Source: Streptomyces violascens (GTDB lineage Bacteria; Actinomycetota; Actinomycetes; Streptomycetales; Streptomycetaceae). Taken from it: a stretch of 64,000 bases of DNA. Location of the stretch: NCBI RefSeq assembly GCF_014649955.1, contig NZ_BMUA01000010.1, forward strand, positions 1 to 64,000. The letters are read 5' to 3'. The notes beneath the pieces were generated by a model, which saw only the letters and a list, made by a program, of their open reading frames with translations, made no database searches and was not told the origin of the DNA. A program made the translations under genes and the position numbers. Within the stretch, counting starts at the first letter, position 1, and each line of letters opens with the position of its first letter. Below, piece by piece: positions 32,991 through 41,482 of the stretch.

Positions 32991-33905
32991 TCAGGGGGTG
33001 GTGCGTTTGGGGACGGGGACCCGGACCAGGTCCGCGGCTACCGTCAGTTCGCCCTCGTACCCGGCGGCCCGTGCCTGCCGCTCGAATTCCTCGGGGTCGG
33101 AGTACCGCTGCGAGAAGTGCGTCAGTACCAGGTGGCGTACGCCCGCGTCGCGGGCCACCGCCGCCGCCTGGCCGGCCGTCAAGTGACCGTGATCCACGGC
33201 CAGTTGGAGGTCGCCGTCCAGGAATGTCGACTCGATGACCAGCATGTCGCAGCCGTCCGCGAGAGCTCTCACGCCCTCGCACAGGCGGGTGTCCATGACG
33301 AACGCGAACCGCTGCCCTCGCCGGATCTCGCTGACGTCGTCGAGGGACACGCCGTTCAGCTCGCCCTCGCGCTGGAGGCGCCCCACGTCGGGGCCCTTGA
33401 TGCCGCGCTCGGCGAGGAGCTCCGGCAGTATCCGCCGCCCGTCCGGCTCCACGATGCGGTAGCCGTACGACTCGACGGGGTGCGACAGCCGACGCGCCTG
33501 AAGGGTGTACGAGGCTGTCGCCGCCAGCACCGCGCCCTCCCCCGCGACCGGCTCCTGGGCCAGCTGCACGGATTCGCGGTAGGCCGTGGCGTACCGCAGC
33601 CGCTCGAAGAAGTGCTCGCCGCTGAGCGGGTAGTGCGCGGTGACCGGGTGCGGGACCCGGTCGAGGTTGATCCGCTGAATCACCCCGGCCAGGCCCAGCG
33701 AGTGGTCGCCATGGAAGTGCGTGACGCAGATCCGGTTGATGTCGTGGGCGGCGACCCCGGCCCGCAGCATCTGCCGCTGAGTGCCCTCGCCGGGGTCGAA
33801 GAGGATGCCCTCGCCGTCCCAGCGCAGCAGATAGCCGTTGTGGTTGCGGTGCCGGGTGGGGACCTGGCTGGCGGTGCCGAGCACCACCAATTCACGTACG
33901 GACAC
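32991..33905 (-). CDS. rnz: Ribonuclease Z
   Basis: RNase Z cleaves the 3' trailer from pre-tRNAs. The 304-residue protein has the metallo-beta-lactamase motif THFHGDHSLGLAGV near residue 63, the later Asp in FVMDTRLCEG and the His in DHGHLTAGQAAAVARDAGV and LTHFSQRY. The N-terminal LGTASQVPTRHRNHNGYLL is typical of RNase Z rather than other MBL enzymes. It lies between a HIT gene (36 bases upstream) and the adenine deaminase-like gene. Confidence 0.95.
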   Translation of the reverse strand: MSVRELVVLGTASQVPTRHRNHNGYLLRWDGEGILFDPGEGTQRQMLRAGVAAHDINRICVTHFHGDHSLGLAGVIQRINLDRVPHPVTAHYPLSGEHFFERLRYATAYRESVQLAQEPVAGEGAVLAATASYTLQARRLSHPVESYGYRIVEPDGRRILPELLAERGIKGPDVGRLQREGELNGVSLDDVSEIRRGQRFAFVMDTRLCEGVRALADGCDMLVIESTFLDGDLQLAVDHGHLTAGQAAAVARDAGVRHLVLTHFSQRYSDPEEFERQARAAGYEGELTVAADLVRVPVPKRTTP

Positions 33906-33941
33906 GGTGAGTCGCCTTGCTGTGCGGGCTGTGCGGGGTGG

Positions 33942-34301
33942 TTATCCGGGCGGCCACTGGAGGCCGCGGCCGCCCAGGACGTGCGCGTGCGCGTGGAAGA
34001 CGGTCTGGCCGGCGCCACTGCCGGTGTTGAAGACGATCCGGTAGCCGGTGCCGTCGACCTTCTCCTCGCGGGCGACCTCCCCGGCCTCGCGCACCACGTC
34101 CGCGAGGATCGCCGGTTCGGCGGCGGCGAGCGCGGCGGCGTCGGGGTGGTGGACCTTCGGGATGACCAGGATGTGAGTGGGCGCCTGGGGGTTGATGTCG
34201 CGGAAGGCCACGGTCGTCTCGGTCTCCCGCACGACGGTCGCCGGGACATCGCCCGAGACGATTTTGCAGAACAGGCAGTCGGCCTGCGGCTCTCCGGCCA
34301 C
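33942..34301 (-). CDS. HIT-family nucleotide-binding protein
   Basis: The 119-residue protein has the N-terminal Cys pair DCLFCKIVSGD, FRDINPQAPTHILVIPK and the histidine triad HAHAHVLGG near residue 108. This is the HinT-type branch (purine nucleoside phosphoramidase). The triad is complete. ATG 34301 gives the family length. It is first in a likely HIT - rnz - adenine deaminase transcript. Confidence 0.93.
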   Translation of the reverse strand: MAGEPQADCLFCKIVSGDVPATVVRETETTVAFRDINPQAPTHILVIPKVHHPDAAALAAAEPAILADVVREAGEVAREEKVDGTGYRIVFNTGSGAGQTVFHAHAHVLGGRGLQWPPG

Positions 34302-34404
34302 GGTCGGGTCCTCCTTGGTCGCGTTGATCAGGTAACCGCATGCTACTCAACGCGTTCTGGCGTTCCGGCTCGTGGAGGGGGTGGCCCGGCTGGTGCGCTG
34401 CGTG

Positions 34405-34944
34405 CTACTTGCCTCGGAAGGACTCCGTGACCGTGACGGTCACCGTGACCGTGGGGCGGCCGCCGGGGGCGGGCGTGGCGGGGCCCGTCGTCGGGGCGGG
34501 GGCGTTGCAGTCGCCGAGCACGCTGGCGCGGAACACGGTCCTGTCGGCGACCTTGGCGGTCAGGTCGCCCTTCACGCAGCGGCCTTCGACCTCCTGCGTG
34601 ACCGTTCCCTTGACCGTGATCGGCTTGCCGTCCTTGGTCTCGCCCTGGCAGTTCACGTCGGCGACCTGCTGGGTGGTGCTGCCGGCCGAAGGGGTCGCGC
34701 TGGGGCCGCCCTTGAGGTTGGCGGTGCAGGTGAGCCACTTGATGCTGACGTGCTGGTGCTGGAGTGCGGCGGTCGCCGTCTGGTCGGTGGTGACCGCGAC
34801 CGCGGCGGAGTTGAGCCCGCCGACGGGGTCGCAGGCTGCCGCGCCGCCGATGGCCAGCGCGGCCATGGCTACGGCGGGCAGGGTTCGGTACGCCCTGCGG
34901 CGGGCGGTGTGTGGTGCTCGGCGGTGCGACCTCTTGGCCCCCAT
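34405..34944 (-). CDS. Lipoprotein of unknown function
   Basis: The 179-residue product has an unusually long basic N-terminus (MGAKRSHRRAPHTARRRAYR) before the hydrophobic core and a lipobox AAAC near residue 37. The domain has four Cys residues spaced through beta-like strands (WLTCTANLKGG, VNCQGETKDG, GRCVKGDL, GDCNAPAP) that could make two disulphides. It ends with a repetitive Thr-Val stretch (TVTVTVTVTESF). ATG 34944 was chosen for the signal peptide. No family is recognised. Confidence 0.65.
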   Translation of the reverse strand: MGAKRSHRRAPHTARRRAYRTLPAVAMAALAIGGAAACDPVGGLNSAAVAVTTDQTATAALQHQHVSIKWLTCTANLKGGPSATPSAGSTTQQVADVNCQGETKDGKPITVKGTVTQEVEGRCVKGDLTAKVADRTVFRASVLGDCNAPAPTTGPATPAPGGRPTVTVTVTVTESFRGK

Positions 34945-35189
34945 GAGCGCCAGGGTGCCACCGCGGCACCGGGCGCGGTAGCCCCCTTGCGGCCATCCCG
35001 TCGGGATTCGGGCGTGCCCCGGCCGCGGGCCGGCCGAGTTGTGGTCGCGGTCCGGTCCCGGTCCGGCTGCCGCCCGGTGGGCACGGGGCTCCGCCTGGGC
35101 CCCCGGCGGCCCCTCCCCGCCCCTTCCCCTGACCCTCCGGGGGTGAGAAGTGCGATGGGCGGGCCAGGCATGGCTGTTCGGCCGCGGGC

Positions 35190-35226
35190 GGTACGCGGCT
35201 GCTCGCGCAGTTCCCCACGCCCCCAA
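35190..35226 (-). repeat. Family A repeat fragment, reverse
   Basis: GCTCGCGCAGTTCCCCACGC on the plus strand is the complement of the family A core, just beyond the rsmE stop at 35240. It is part of the 295-base spacer 34945-35239, which holds no gene. Confidence 0.65.
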
Positions 35227-35239
35227 GGAGGAAGCAGGG

Positions 35240-35983
35240 TCAGGACCAGCGCCCGGTCCTCGCCATCAGCACCGCCGCCCCCACCGTCCCCGCCGTCGAC
35301 GTACGCAGCACACTGCGCCCCAGCCGGTACGGCTTCGCGCCCGCCGCGGCGAACGTGGCCAGTTCCTCCGGGGAGACGCCGCCCTCCGGACCTACGACCA
35401 GCACGATCTCGCCCCGCGCGGGGAGGTCCGCCGTGGACAGGGCCGCCGAGCCCACAGCGCGGTCCTCGTGCAGGACCATCGCCAGGTCCGCCCCCGCAAG
35501 CAGCGCCGCGACCTGCTTCGTCGTCATCGCCTCCCGTACGTCCACAAAGCGCACCCGGCGGGACTGCTTGCCCGCCTCCCGGGCCGTACTGCGCCATTTC
35601 GCAAGGGACTTGAGGCCGCGCTCGCCCTTCCACTGCGTGATGCAGCGCCCGGCCTGCCAGGGCACGATCGCGTCGACCCCGGTCTCGGTCATCGTCTCCA
35701 CCGCGACCTCGCCCCGGTCGCCCTTGGGCAGCGCCTGCACCACGGTGATCCGTACCGCCGGCTCGTCCTCCGTCGCGCTCGCCGTGATCCGTACGACCAG
35801 CCGGTCCTTGCCCTCGGCCGCGACGACCACCGCGTCCGCCCAGTTCCCGGCGCCGTCGGTCAGGGTCACTTCCTCATCCGCGTGCAGCCGCTTGACGGAG
35901 ACGGCATGCCGGCCCTCCGCCCCGTCCAGGACGTACTCGCCGCCGCCCGGCACCTTGTCGACAACGAAGACCGGGGCGGTCAT
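35240..35983 (-). CDS. rsmE: 16S rRNA m3U1498 methyltransferase RsmE
   Basis: RsmE methylates U1498 of 16S rRNA with S-adenosylmethionine. The 247-residue protein has an N-terminal PUA-like domain (about 1-75, HAVSVKRLHADEEVTLTDG) and a SPOUT domain with the SAM-binding knot EIVLVVGPEGGVSPEELATF and YRLGRSVLRTSTAGTVGAA. ATG 35983 has GAGGAG upstream and overlaps the nitronate monooxygenase stop by 4 bases (ATGA), so the two are coupled. Confidence 0.95.
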   Translation of the reverse strand: MTAPVFVVDKVPGGGEYVLDGAEGRHAVSVKRLHADEEVTLTDGAGNWADAVVVAAEGKDRLVVRITASATEDEPAVRITVVQALPKGDRGEVAVETMTETGVDAIVPWQAGRCITQWKGERGLKSLAKWRSTAREAGKQSRRVRFVDVREAMTTKQVAALLAGADLAMVLHEDRAVGSAALSTADLPARGEIVLVVGPEGGVSPEELATFAAAGAKPYRLGRSVLRTSTAGTVGAAVLMARTGRWS

Positions 35984-37062
35984 GACGCACTCCTCAGGTT
36001 CTGCAGTTTCTGGGTCAACTCCGCTGCCGCGTCGTCGAGTTCGGCGGCCAGGACTTCGACGAGCCGGCCCGCCGGGAGCTCCCGGGCGAGGCGGTGGCCC
36101 TGGCCCGCCCAGAGCGCCATGCCCTGGGGGTCGCCCGCCTCGGCCGCCGCCTTGCGCAGACCGGCGGTGAGCTGGTGCACCTGCGGATACGCGGCGGGGG
36201 CGTACGGCCCGTGCTCCCGCATGAAACGGTTCACCAGGCCCCGCGCGGGCCGCCCCGAGAACGCCCGCGTCAACTCCGTACGGACGAAGAGGGGGTTGGT
36301 CAGCGCCTGCTTGTGCAGCACGTTCGCGCCCGACTCCGGGCACGCCAGGAACGCCGTGCCCAATTGCGCCGCGTCCGCCCCGGCCGCGAGCACGGCCGCG
36401 ATCTGCGCGCCCCGCATCAGGCCGCCCGCCGCCACGATCGGCAGCTGCACCGTCTCCCGGACGAGCCCGATCAGCGTGAGCAGCCCGATGCCGGCCCCTC
36501 CGACCTGCGGATCGTCCCGGTACGTGCCCTGGTGACCGCCCGCCTCGACGCCCTGCACACACACCGCGTCCGCCCCCGCCCACTGCGCGGCCTGCGCCTC
36601 CTGCGGGGTGGTCACGGTGACGATCGTGTACGTACCGGCCTTCGCGAACGCGTCGAACACCGGGCGCTCGGGGCAGCCGAAGGTGAACGAGACCACCGGC
36701 ACCGGGTCCTCACGCAGGATCGCCAGCTTGGCCTCGTAGTTGTCGTCGCCCCCGGTGTCGGCGTCGCCCAGCGGGGTCTCGTACCAGGAGGCCTCGCCGG
36801 CCAGCTGGTGGCGGTACACCTCAAGGGCGGCGGGGTCGGTGTGCGGGTCCTGCGGCATGAACAGGTTGACTCCGAAGGGCTGGTTCGTCAGCCCGCGCAT
36901 CTGCTTGATCTCCTGGTACATGCCGTCGGCGGTCTTGTACCCGGCGGCCAGGAACCCGAGCCCCCCGGCCTCGGAGACGGCCGCGGCCAGCGCCGGACCG
37001 GAGGCGCCGCCCGCCATGGGCGCCTGCACGATCGGATACCGGCAGAGATCGGTCAAAGCCAT
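35980..37062 (-). CDS. Nitronate monooxygenase
   Basis: The 360-residue FMN-dependent TIM-barrel enzyme has the N-terminal PIVQAPMAGGASGPALAAAV, the GGLGFLAAGYKTADGM segment, the AVCVQGVEAGGHQGTY motif (catalytic His) and PIVAAGGLMRGAQIAAVLAAGADAAQLGTAFLAC, the phosphate-binding region. Such enzymes oxidise alkyl nitronates, protecting from propionate-3-nitronate. It precedes rsmE with a 4-base overlap. ATG 37062 gives the family N-terminus. Confidence 0.92.
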   Translation of the reverse strand: MALTDLCRYPIVQAPMAGGASGPALAAAVSEAGGLGFLAAGYKTADGMYQEIKQMRGLTNQPFGVNLFMPQDPHTDPAALEVYRHQLAGEASWYETPLGDADTGGDDNYEAKLAILREDPVPVVSFTFGCPERPVFDAFAKAGTYTIVTVTTPQEAQAAQWAGADAVCVQGVEAGGHQGTYRDDPQVGGAGIGLLTLIGLVRETVQLPIVAAGGLMRGAQIAAVLAAGADAAQLGTAFLACPESGANVLHKQALTNPLFVRTELTRAFSGRPARGLVNRFMREHGPYAPAAYPQVHQLTAGLRKAAAEAGDPQGMALWAGQGHRLARELPAGRLVEVLAAELDDAAAELTQKLQNLRSAS

Positions 37063-37138
37063 GCCCGCATCGTGCCACGCTGTTGCTCTCGCGCCGAATC
37101 GCCACTTCCTCCCAGGGTGGGTCCCCCCGGCCCCCTGC

Positions 37139-37190
37139 GAAGGGGCTCCGCCCCCGAACCCCCGCTCCTCAAACGCCGGAGGGGCTGGAT
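37139..37190 (-). repeat. Family B repeat
   Basis: GGGGCTCCGCCCC forms a short hairpin and is followed by CGCTCCTCAAACGCCGGAGG and GGCTGGATT. It lies downstream of dnaJ on the minus strand, after a separate perfect hairpin at 37225. Confidence 0.7.
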
Positions 37191-37224
37191 TCGCCCCGGT
37201 TTGGGGCGCAGCCCCAAAAAGAAA

Positions 37225-37254
37225 GGGGGCTACGGGGTCACCCCCGTAGCCCCC
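37225..37254 (-). terminator. dnaJ terminator
   Basis: GGGGGCTACGGGG (37225-37237) and CCCCGTAGCCCCC (37242-37254) form a perfect 13-bp stem with a four-base loop, 8 bases beyond the dnaJ stop at 37263. Confidence 0.85.
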
Positions 37255-37262
37255 CCATCCGC

Positions 37263-38399
37263 TCAACGCCCGTTGAACGCGTCCTTCAGGCGGGAGAACA
37301 ACCCCTGCTGCCCCGGCTGGAACTGCCCCGTCGGGCGTTCCTCGCCACGGAGTTTGGCCAGCTGACGGAGCAGGTCCTCCTGCGCGGGGTCGAGCTTGCT
37401 CGGGGTCATGACCTCGACGTGCACGATGAGGTCACCGCGCCCGCCGCCGCGCAGATGAGTGATGCCGCGCCCGTGCAGCGGGATGGACTGGCCGGACTGG
37501 GCGCCCGGACGGATGTCCACCTCCTCCATGCCGTCCAGCGTCTGCAACGGCACCTTCGTGCCGAGCGACGCCGCCGTCATGGGGATGGTGACCGTGCAGT
37601 GCAGGTCGTCGCCGCGGCGCTGGAACACGTCGTGCGCAAGCTCGTGGATCTCCACGTACAGGTCGCCGGCGGGGCCGCCGCCGGGGCCGACCTCGCCCTC
37701 GCCCGCGAGCTGGATCCGGGTGCCGTTGTCGACACCGGCCGGGATCTTCACGGTGAGGGTACGGCGGGAGCGGATGCGCCCGTCGCCCGCGCACTCGGGG
37801 CAGGGGGTGGGGACCACGGTGCCGAAGCCCTGGCACTGGGGGCAGGGCCGCGAGGTCATGACCTGGCCCAGGAAGGACCGGGTGACCTGGGACACCTCGC
37901 CGCGGCCGCGGCACATGTCACAGGTCTGCGCGGAGGTGCCGGGCGCGGCGCCCTCGCCCGAACAGGTCGTACACACCACGGCGGTGTCGACCTGGATCTC
38001 CTTGGTGGTGCCGAAGGCCGCCTCGTTGAGGTCGATCTCCAGGCGGATCATGGCGTCCTGGCCGCGGCGGGTCCGCGAGCGCGGGCCGCGCTGCGATGCC
38101 GTGCCGAAGAAGGCGTCCATGATGTCCGAGAAGTTGCCGAAGCCGCCCGCGCCGAAGCCGCCGGCACCGCCGCCGCCCGACGACGACAGCGGGTCCCCGC
38201 CGAGGTCGTAGACCTGCTTCTTCTGCGGGTCCGACAACACCTCGTACGCGGCGTTGATCTCCTTGAAGCGCTCCTGCGTCTTCGGGTCCGGATTCACATC
38301 CGGGTGGAGTTCGCGTGCGAGGCGCCGGAACGCCTTCTTGATCTCGTCCTGTGATGCGTCGCGGCGCACGCCGAGTACGGCGTAGTAGTCCGTGGCCAC
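37263..38399 (-). CDS. dnaJ: Chaperone DnaJ (DnaJ2 type)
   Basis: The 378-residue co-chaperone has the J domain with HPD (ELHPDVNPDPK, about residue 32), a Gly/Phe-rich region (about 75-100), a zinc-finger region with four CxxCxGxG-type repeats (about 145-215) and the C-terminal substrate-binding domains. It stimulates the DnaK ATPase. The start is GTG at 38399, directly after the hrcA stop, with GGAG inside the end of hrcA. This hrcA-dnaJ pair is the second dnaJ of actinomycetes; the dnaK-grpE-dnaJ1-hspR operon lies elsewhere. It is under CIRCE/HrcA control. Confidence 0.97.
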   Translation of the reverse strand: MATDYYAVLGVRRDASQDEIKKAFRRLARELHPDVNPDPKTQERFKEINAAYEVLSDPQKKQVYDLGGDPLSSSGGGGAGGFGAGGFGNFSDIMDAFFGTASQRGPRSRTRRGQDAMIRLEIDLNEAAFGTTKEIQVDTAVVCTTCSGEGAAPGTSAQTCDMCRGRGEVSQVTRSFLGQVMTSRPCPQCQGFGTVVPTPCPECAGDGRIRSRRTLTVKIPAGVDNGTRIQLAGEGEVGPGGGPAGDLYVEIHELAHDVFQRRGDDLHCTVTIPMTAASLGTKVPLQTLDGMEEVDIRPGAQSGQSIPLHGRGITHLRGGGRGDLIVHVEVMTPSKLDPAQEDLLRQLAKLRGEERPTGQFQPGQQGLFSRLKDAFNGR

Positions 38400-39419
38400 T
38401 TACGACTCCGCCAGGATCTGTCCGACGTAACGTGCCACTGCGCGTACCGCTCCCATCGTTCCGGGGTAATCCATGCGGGTCGGTCCGACCACGCCGAGTT
38501 TGGCGACCGCCTCGCCGCCGGAACCGTAGCCGACCGATACGACGGACGTGGAGTTCAGTCCTTCGTGGGCGTTGTTCTCGTGCCCGATGCGTACGGTCAT
38601 GCCCGATTCCTTGGCCTCGCCGAGCAGCTTGAGGAGCACGACCTGCTCCTCAAGCGCCTCCAGCACCGGCCTGATGGTCAGCGGGAAGTCGTGTCCGAAG
38701 CGGGTGAGATTGGCGGTGCCGCCGATCATCAGCCGCTCCTCGGTCTCTTCGACCAGGGTTTCGAGGAGGGTGGCGAGGACCGTCGAAACGGTTCCTCGGT
38801 CCTCCGGTTCAAAGGACTCCGGCAGGTCCTGCACCAGCTGCGGAACGTCCGCGAAGCGGCGTCCCACCACCCGTGCGTTGAGCCGGGCCCGCAGGTCCGC
38901 GAGCGAGGCCTCGCCGAACGGCGCCGGGCAGTCGACCATGCGCTGCTCGACGCGGCCGGTGTCGGTGATCAGCACCAGCATCAGCCGGGCCGCGGCGAGT
39001 GAGAGAAGCTCCACATGCCGCACCGTGGACCGGGTCAGCGACGGGTACTGGACGACCGCCACCTGCCGGGTCAGCTGCGCGAGCAGCCGCACCGTACGGG
39101 CCACGACGTCGTCCAGGTCCACCGCGCTGTCCAGGAAGTTCTGGATCGCCCGGCGCTCCGGCGACGACAGCGGCTTGACGCCCGCCAGCCGGTCCACGAA
39201 GAGCCGGTAGCCCTTGTCGGTCGGGATCCGGCCGGCACTGGTGTGGGGCTGGGCGATGAAGCCCTCCTCCTCCAGTACGGCCATGTCGTTGCGCACGGTC
39301 GCCGGGGACACGCCGAGGGCGTGCCGCTCGGTGAGGGCCTTGGACCCCACCGGTTCCTCGGTGCCGACATAGTCCTGGACGATGGCGCGCAGCACCTCGA
39401 GCCTGCGTTCACTGAGCAT
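38400..39419 (-). CDS. hrcA: Heat-inducible repressor HrcA
   Basis: HrcA binds CIRCE elements and represses chaperone genes until heat stress. The 339-residue protein has an N-terminal winged-helix domain with ERHALGVSPATVRNDMAVLE and EEGFIAQPHTSAGRIPTDKG (about 30-75), then the family's GAF-like and inserted dimerisation domains. The motif IRIGHENNAHEGLNSTSVVS near residue 280 (here beginning VRIGHENNAHEGLN) is characteristic. ATG 39419 follows a purine-rich GGAGGTG. A CIRCE site lies upstream. Confidence 0.96.
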   Translation of the reverse strand: MLSERRLEVLRAIVQDYVGTEEPVGSKALTERHALGVSPATVRNDMAVLEEEGFIAQPHTSAGRIPTDKGYRLFVDRLAGVKPLSSPERRAIQNFLDSAVDLDDVVARTVRLLAQLTRQVAVVQYPSLTRSTVRHVELLSLAAARLMLVLITDTGRVEQRMVDCPAPFGEASLADLRARLNARVVGRRFADVPQLVQDLPESFEPEDRGTVSTVLATLLETLVEETEERLMIGGTANLTRFGHDFPLTIRPVLEALEEQVVLLKLLGEAKESGMTVRIGHENNAHEGLNSTSVVSVGYGSGGEAVAKLGVVGPTRMDYPGTMGAVRAVARYVGQILAES

Positions 39420-39446
39420 CGCGCACACCTCCAGTTGCCGTCCGTT

Positions 39447-39471
39447 TGGCACTCACTGTGTTCGAGTGCCA
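39447..39471. promoter_or_regulatory. CIRCE element of hrcA-dnaJ
   Basis: TGGCACTC (39447-39454), a 9-base spacer and GAGTGCCA (39464-39471) match the CIRCE consensus TTAGCACTC-N9-GAGTGCTAA closely. It lies 28 bases upstream of hrcA, where HrcA would repress the operon. Confidence 0.93.
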
Positions 39472-39574
39472 GCGATCCCCCGGCCAGTGTACGGCCGACC
39501 GGTACGCCCCTAGCAAGGGCGGCCGACCACGCTACCGTGCGGCGTCGCCGGTCGATTGCGGATAGCGTCGCGTC

Positions 39575-40297
39575 ATGGACGTCAGTTGGGAAGAGTTCGG
39601 CTGGGAGCGCCTCGGCGACGGGGTCGGGCGCAGGCGCCTGCCCGTCTGGGACGCCACGGCCGGGCTGATCGCCGGGGAGAGCTCACTCCTCTTGTACGAC
39701 ACCGGTGCGACGCTCCGCGAGGGCGCCGAACTCCGGGCACAGGCCGAGGCCCTCTTCGGCCGCCGTGTGACCCATATCGCGCTCAGCCACCCCCACTTCG
39801 ACCACGTCCTGGGCACGGCGGCGTTCTCCGGGGCCGAGGTGTACGGCGCGGTCGGCATCGAGCGGGCGCTGGTACGTGAGGCGCTGCGCGACGACGCGGC
39901 GCGCCAGGGCGTGTCCGCCGAGGACGCGGCCGAGGCGGCCGACCTGCTGGTGCATCCGCACCACGCGGTGTGCGGCGAGTGGACGCTGGACCTGGGCGGC
40001 CGTCAGGTGCTGCTCGCCAATGTCGGCCCCGGTCACAGCGGCCACGACCTCGCGGTCCTGGTCCCCGCGAGCGGCGACTCGCCGGAGATCGTCTTCTGCG
40101 GCGACCTGGTCGAGGAGTCGGGCGAGCCGCAGGCGGGCTCCGACGCGGTGACCTCCCGCTGGCCCGCCGCCCTGGACCGGCTGCTTTCGCTGGGCGGCGA
40201 GGACGCGGTGTACGTGCCGGGGCACGGGGCGGCGGTGGACGCGGCGTTCGTACGGACCCAGCGGGATCAACTCGCGGTGCGGTTCGGCGTGTTGTAG
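39575..40297 (+). CDS. Metallo-beta-lactamase-fold hydrolase
   Basis: The 240-residue protein has the MBL zinc motif HPHFDHVLG near residue 70, then GPGHSGHDLAVLVP (His) and VFCGDLVEESG (Asp), and the final PGHGAAVDAAF His. The set of ligands is complete. The substrate is unknown; members include glyoxalase II-like and lactonase-like enzymes. ATG 39575 is the natural start. Confidence 0.88.
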   Translation: MDVSWEEFGWERLGDGVGRRRLPVWDATAGLIAGESSLLLYDTGATLREGAELRAQAEALFGRRVTHIALSHPHFDHVLGTAAFSGAEVYGAVGIERALVREALRDDAARQGVSAEDAAEAADLLVHPHHAVCGEWTLDLGGRQVLLANVGPGHSGHDLAVLVPASGDSPEIVFCGDLVEESGEPQAGSDAVTSRWPAALDRLLSLGGEDAVYVPGHGAAVDAAFVRTQRDQLAVRFGVL

Positions 40298-40371
40298 CCC
40301 CGACGCGGGTCAGGCTCGGACATGCCGCGTCTCCCGGATTTCTTGGGGGCCACCGCGGTATCCACCGGCCA

Positions 40372-40521
40372 CCCCGAAATAATGGGCTCCATGCGTAGCT
40401 ACAGCCCTGATCTGACCCCGCCCTGGCTGCATCTCCCGGGGGCCAACCCCCGGACCCCCGGCCGCACCCCCGAATAATGGGCCCCATGCGTAGCTACAGC
40501 CCTGATCTGACCCCGCCCTGG
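40372..40521 (+). repeat. Tandem duplication of the 5' end of the DUF3097 gene
   Basis: A roughly 55-base unit occurs at about 40372-40426 and 40467-40521. It covers the upstream AATAATGGG-TCC/CCC segment and the first 12 codons of the DUF3097 gene (ATG CGT AGC TAC ... CCC TGG), identical in both copies over 36 bases. The copies are 95 bases apart, separated by C-rich DNA. The first copy cannot encode the full protein because its frame ends at 40477. Confidence 0.9.
40391..40477 (+). pseudogene. Decoy 28-codon frame from the duplicated 5' end
   Basis: The first copy of the duplicated start reads the same first 12 residues as the DUF3097 protein (MRSYSPDLTPPW), then diverges to LHLPGANPRT and stops at TAA 40475-40477. 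This stop overlaps the ATG at 40477 (TAATG). It may be translated as an upstream frame coupled to the real gene, or be inert. Confidence 0.7.
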
Positions 40522-41301
40522 AAGAAGAAGCAGGCGCCCGTTCCCGAGGTTCCTGCCGAGGTCGACCTCGTGGTCGAGGAGGTCTCCACGGGATTCTGCG
40601 GAGCCGTGATCCGCTGCGAGAAGACCGCCGAGGGGCCGACGGTCACCCTGGAGGACCGCTTCGGCAAGCACCGCGTCTTCCCGCTCGCGCCCCGCGGTTT
40701 CCTCCTGGAGGGCAAGGTCGTCACGCTCGTACGCCCCTCCTCCGCCCCCGCGGGGCCCGCCCGTACGGCCTCCGGATCGCTGGCCGTGCCGGGGGCGCGG
40801 GCCCGGGTCGCCCGGGCGGGGCGGATCTATGTCGAGGGGCGCCATGACGCGGAGCTCGTGGAGCGGGTGTGGGGGGACGACCTCCGGATCGAGGGTGTGG
40901 TCGTCGAGTACCTGGAGGGCATCGACGACCTTCCGGCGATCGTGGCCGAGTTCGCACCCGGGCCGGATGCGCGGCTGGGGGTTCTGGTGGACCACCTCGT
41001 CCCGGGCTCCAAGGAGTCCCGCATCGCGGCGTCCGTGACGCATCCGGACGTGCTGGTTGTCGGCCACCCGTACATCGACGTGTGGGAGGCGGTGAAGCCG
41101 GCGTCCGTGGGGATTGCGGGGTGGCCGGTTGTGCCGCGGGGGCAGGACTGGAAGACGGGGGTTTGCCGGGCGCTGGGGTGGCCCGAGAACACGGGGGCCG
41201 CTTGGCAGCGGATCCTTTCGGGGGTGCGGTCGTACAAGGATCTGGATCCGTCGCTGCTGGGGTCGGTGGAGCACCTGATCGACTTCGTAACCGCGCCGTA
41301 G
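40486..41301 (+). CDS. DUF3097 family protein
   Basis: The 271-residue soluble protein belongs to a family conserved in actinobacteria with no known function. Recognisable segments are VVEEVSTGFCGAVIRCEK (about 25-45), IYVEGRHDAELVERVWGDDL and GVVVEYLEGIDDLPAIVAEF; the latter two resemble a TOPRIM-like nucleotidyl/hydrolase core (EGxxD, then a later DxxxP). ATG 40486 is preferred because it begins MRSYSPDLTPPWKKKQ like homologues; ATG 40477 would add MGP. Its 5' end is duplicated just upstream. Confidence 0.85.
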   Translation: MRSYSPDLTPPWKKKQAPVPEVPAEVDLVVEEVSTGFCGAVIRCEKTAEGPTVTLEDRFGKHRVFPLAPRGFLLEGKVVTLVRPSSAPAGPARTASGSLAVPGARARVARAGRIYVEGRHDAELVERVWGDDLRIEGVVVEYLEGIDDLPAIVAEFAPGPDARLGVLVDHLVPGSKESRIAASVTHPDVLVVGHPYIDVWEAVKPASVGIAGWPVVPRGQDWKTGVCRALGWPENTGAAWQRILSGVRSYKDLDPSLLGSVEHLIDFVTAP

Positions 41302-41380
41302 CCCTCCGGGGGCTGGAGGGTGTGGTGCGGCTCGGCCCGGTGCGCCGGGCCTCCGATGCGGGCCGGCATCGACCCTGCTG

Positions 41381-41465
41381 GGGGCGCGGGGAACTGCGCG
41401 ACCAGCCGCCCACGGCCCGCAGCCGAAAACCCACCCCTCAAGGGGCGCGGGGAACTGCGCGAACC
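41381..41465 (+). repeat. Two tandem family A repeats
   Basis: GGGGCGCGGGGAACTGCGCG occurs at about 41381-41400 and 41441-41460, with the GACCAGCCGCCCACGGCCCG tail after the first. They lie between the convergent DUF3097 and hemW genes, where they may help end both transcripts. Confidence 0.8.
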
Positions 41466-41482
41466 GGTACCCCCCGCCCCGC

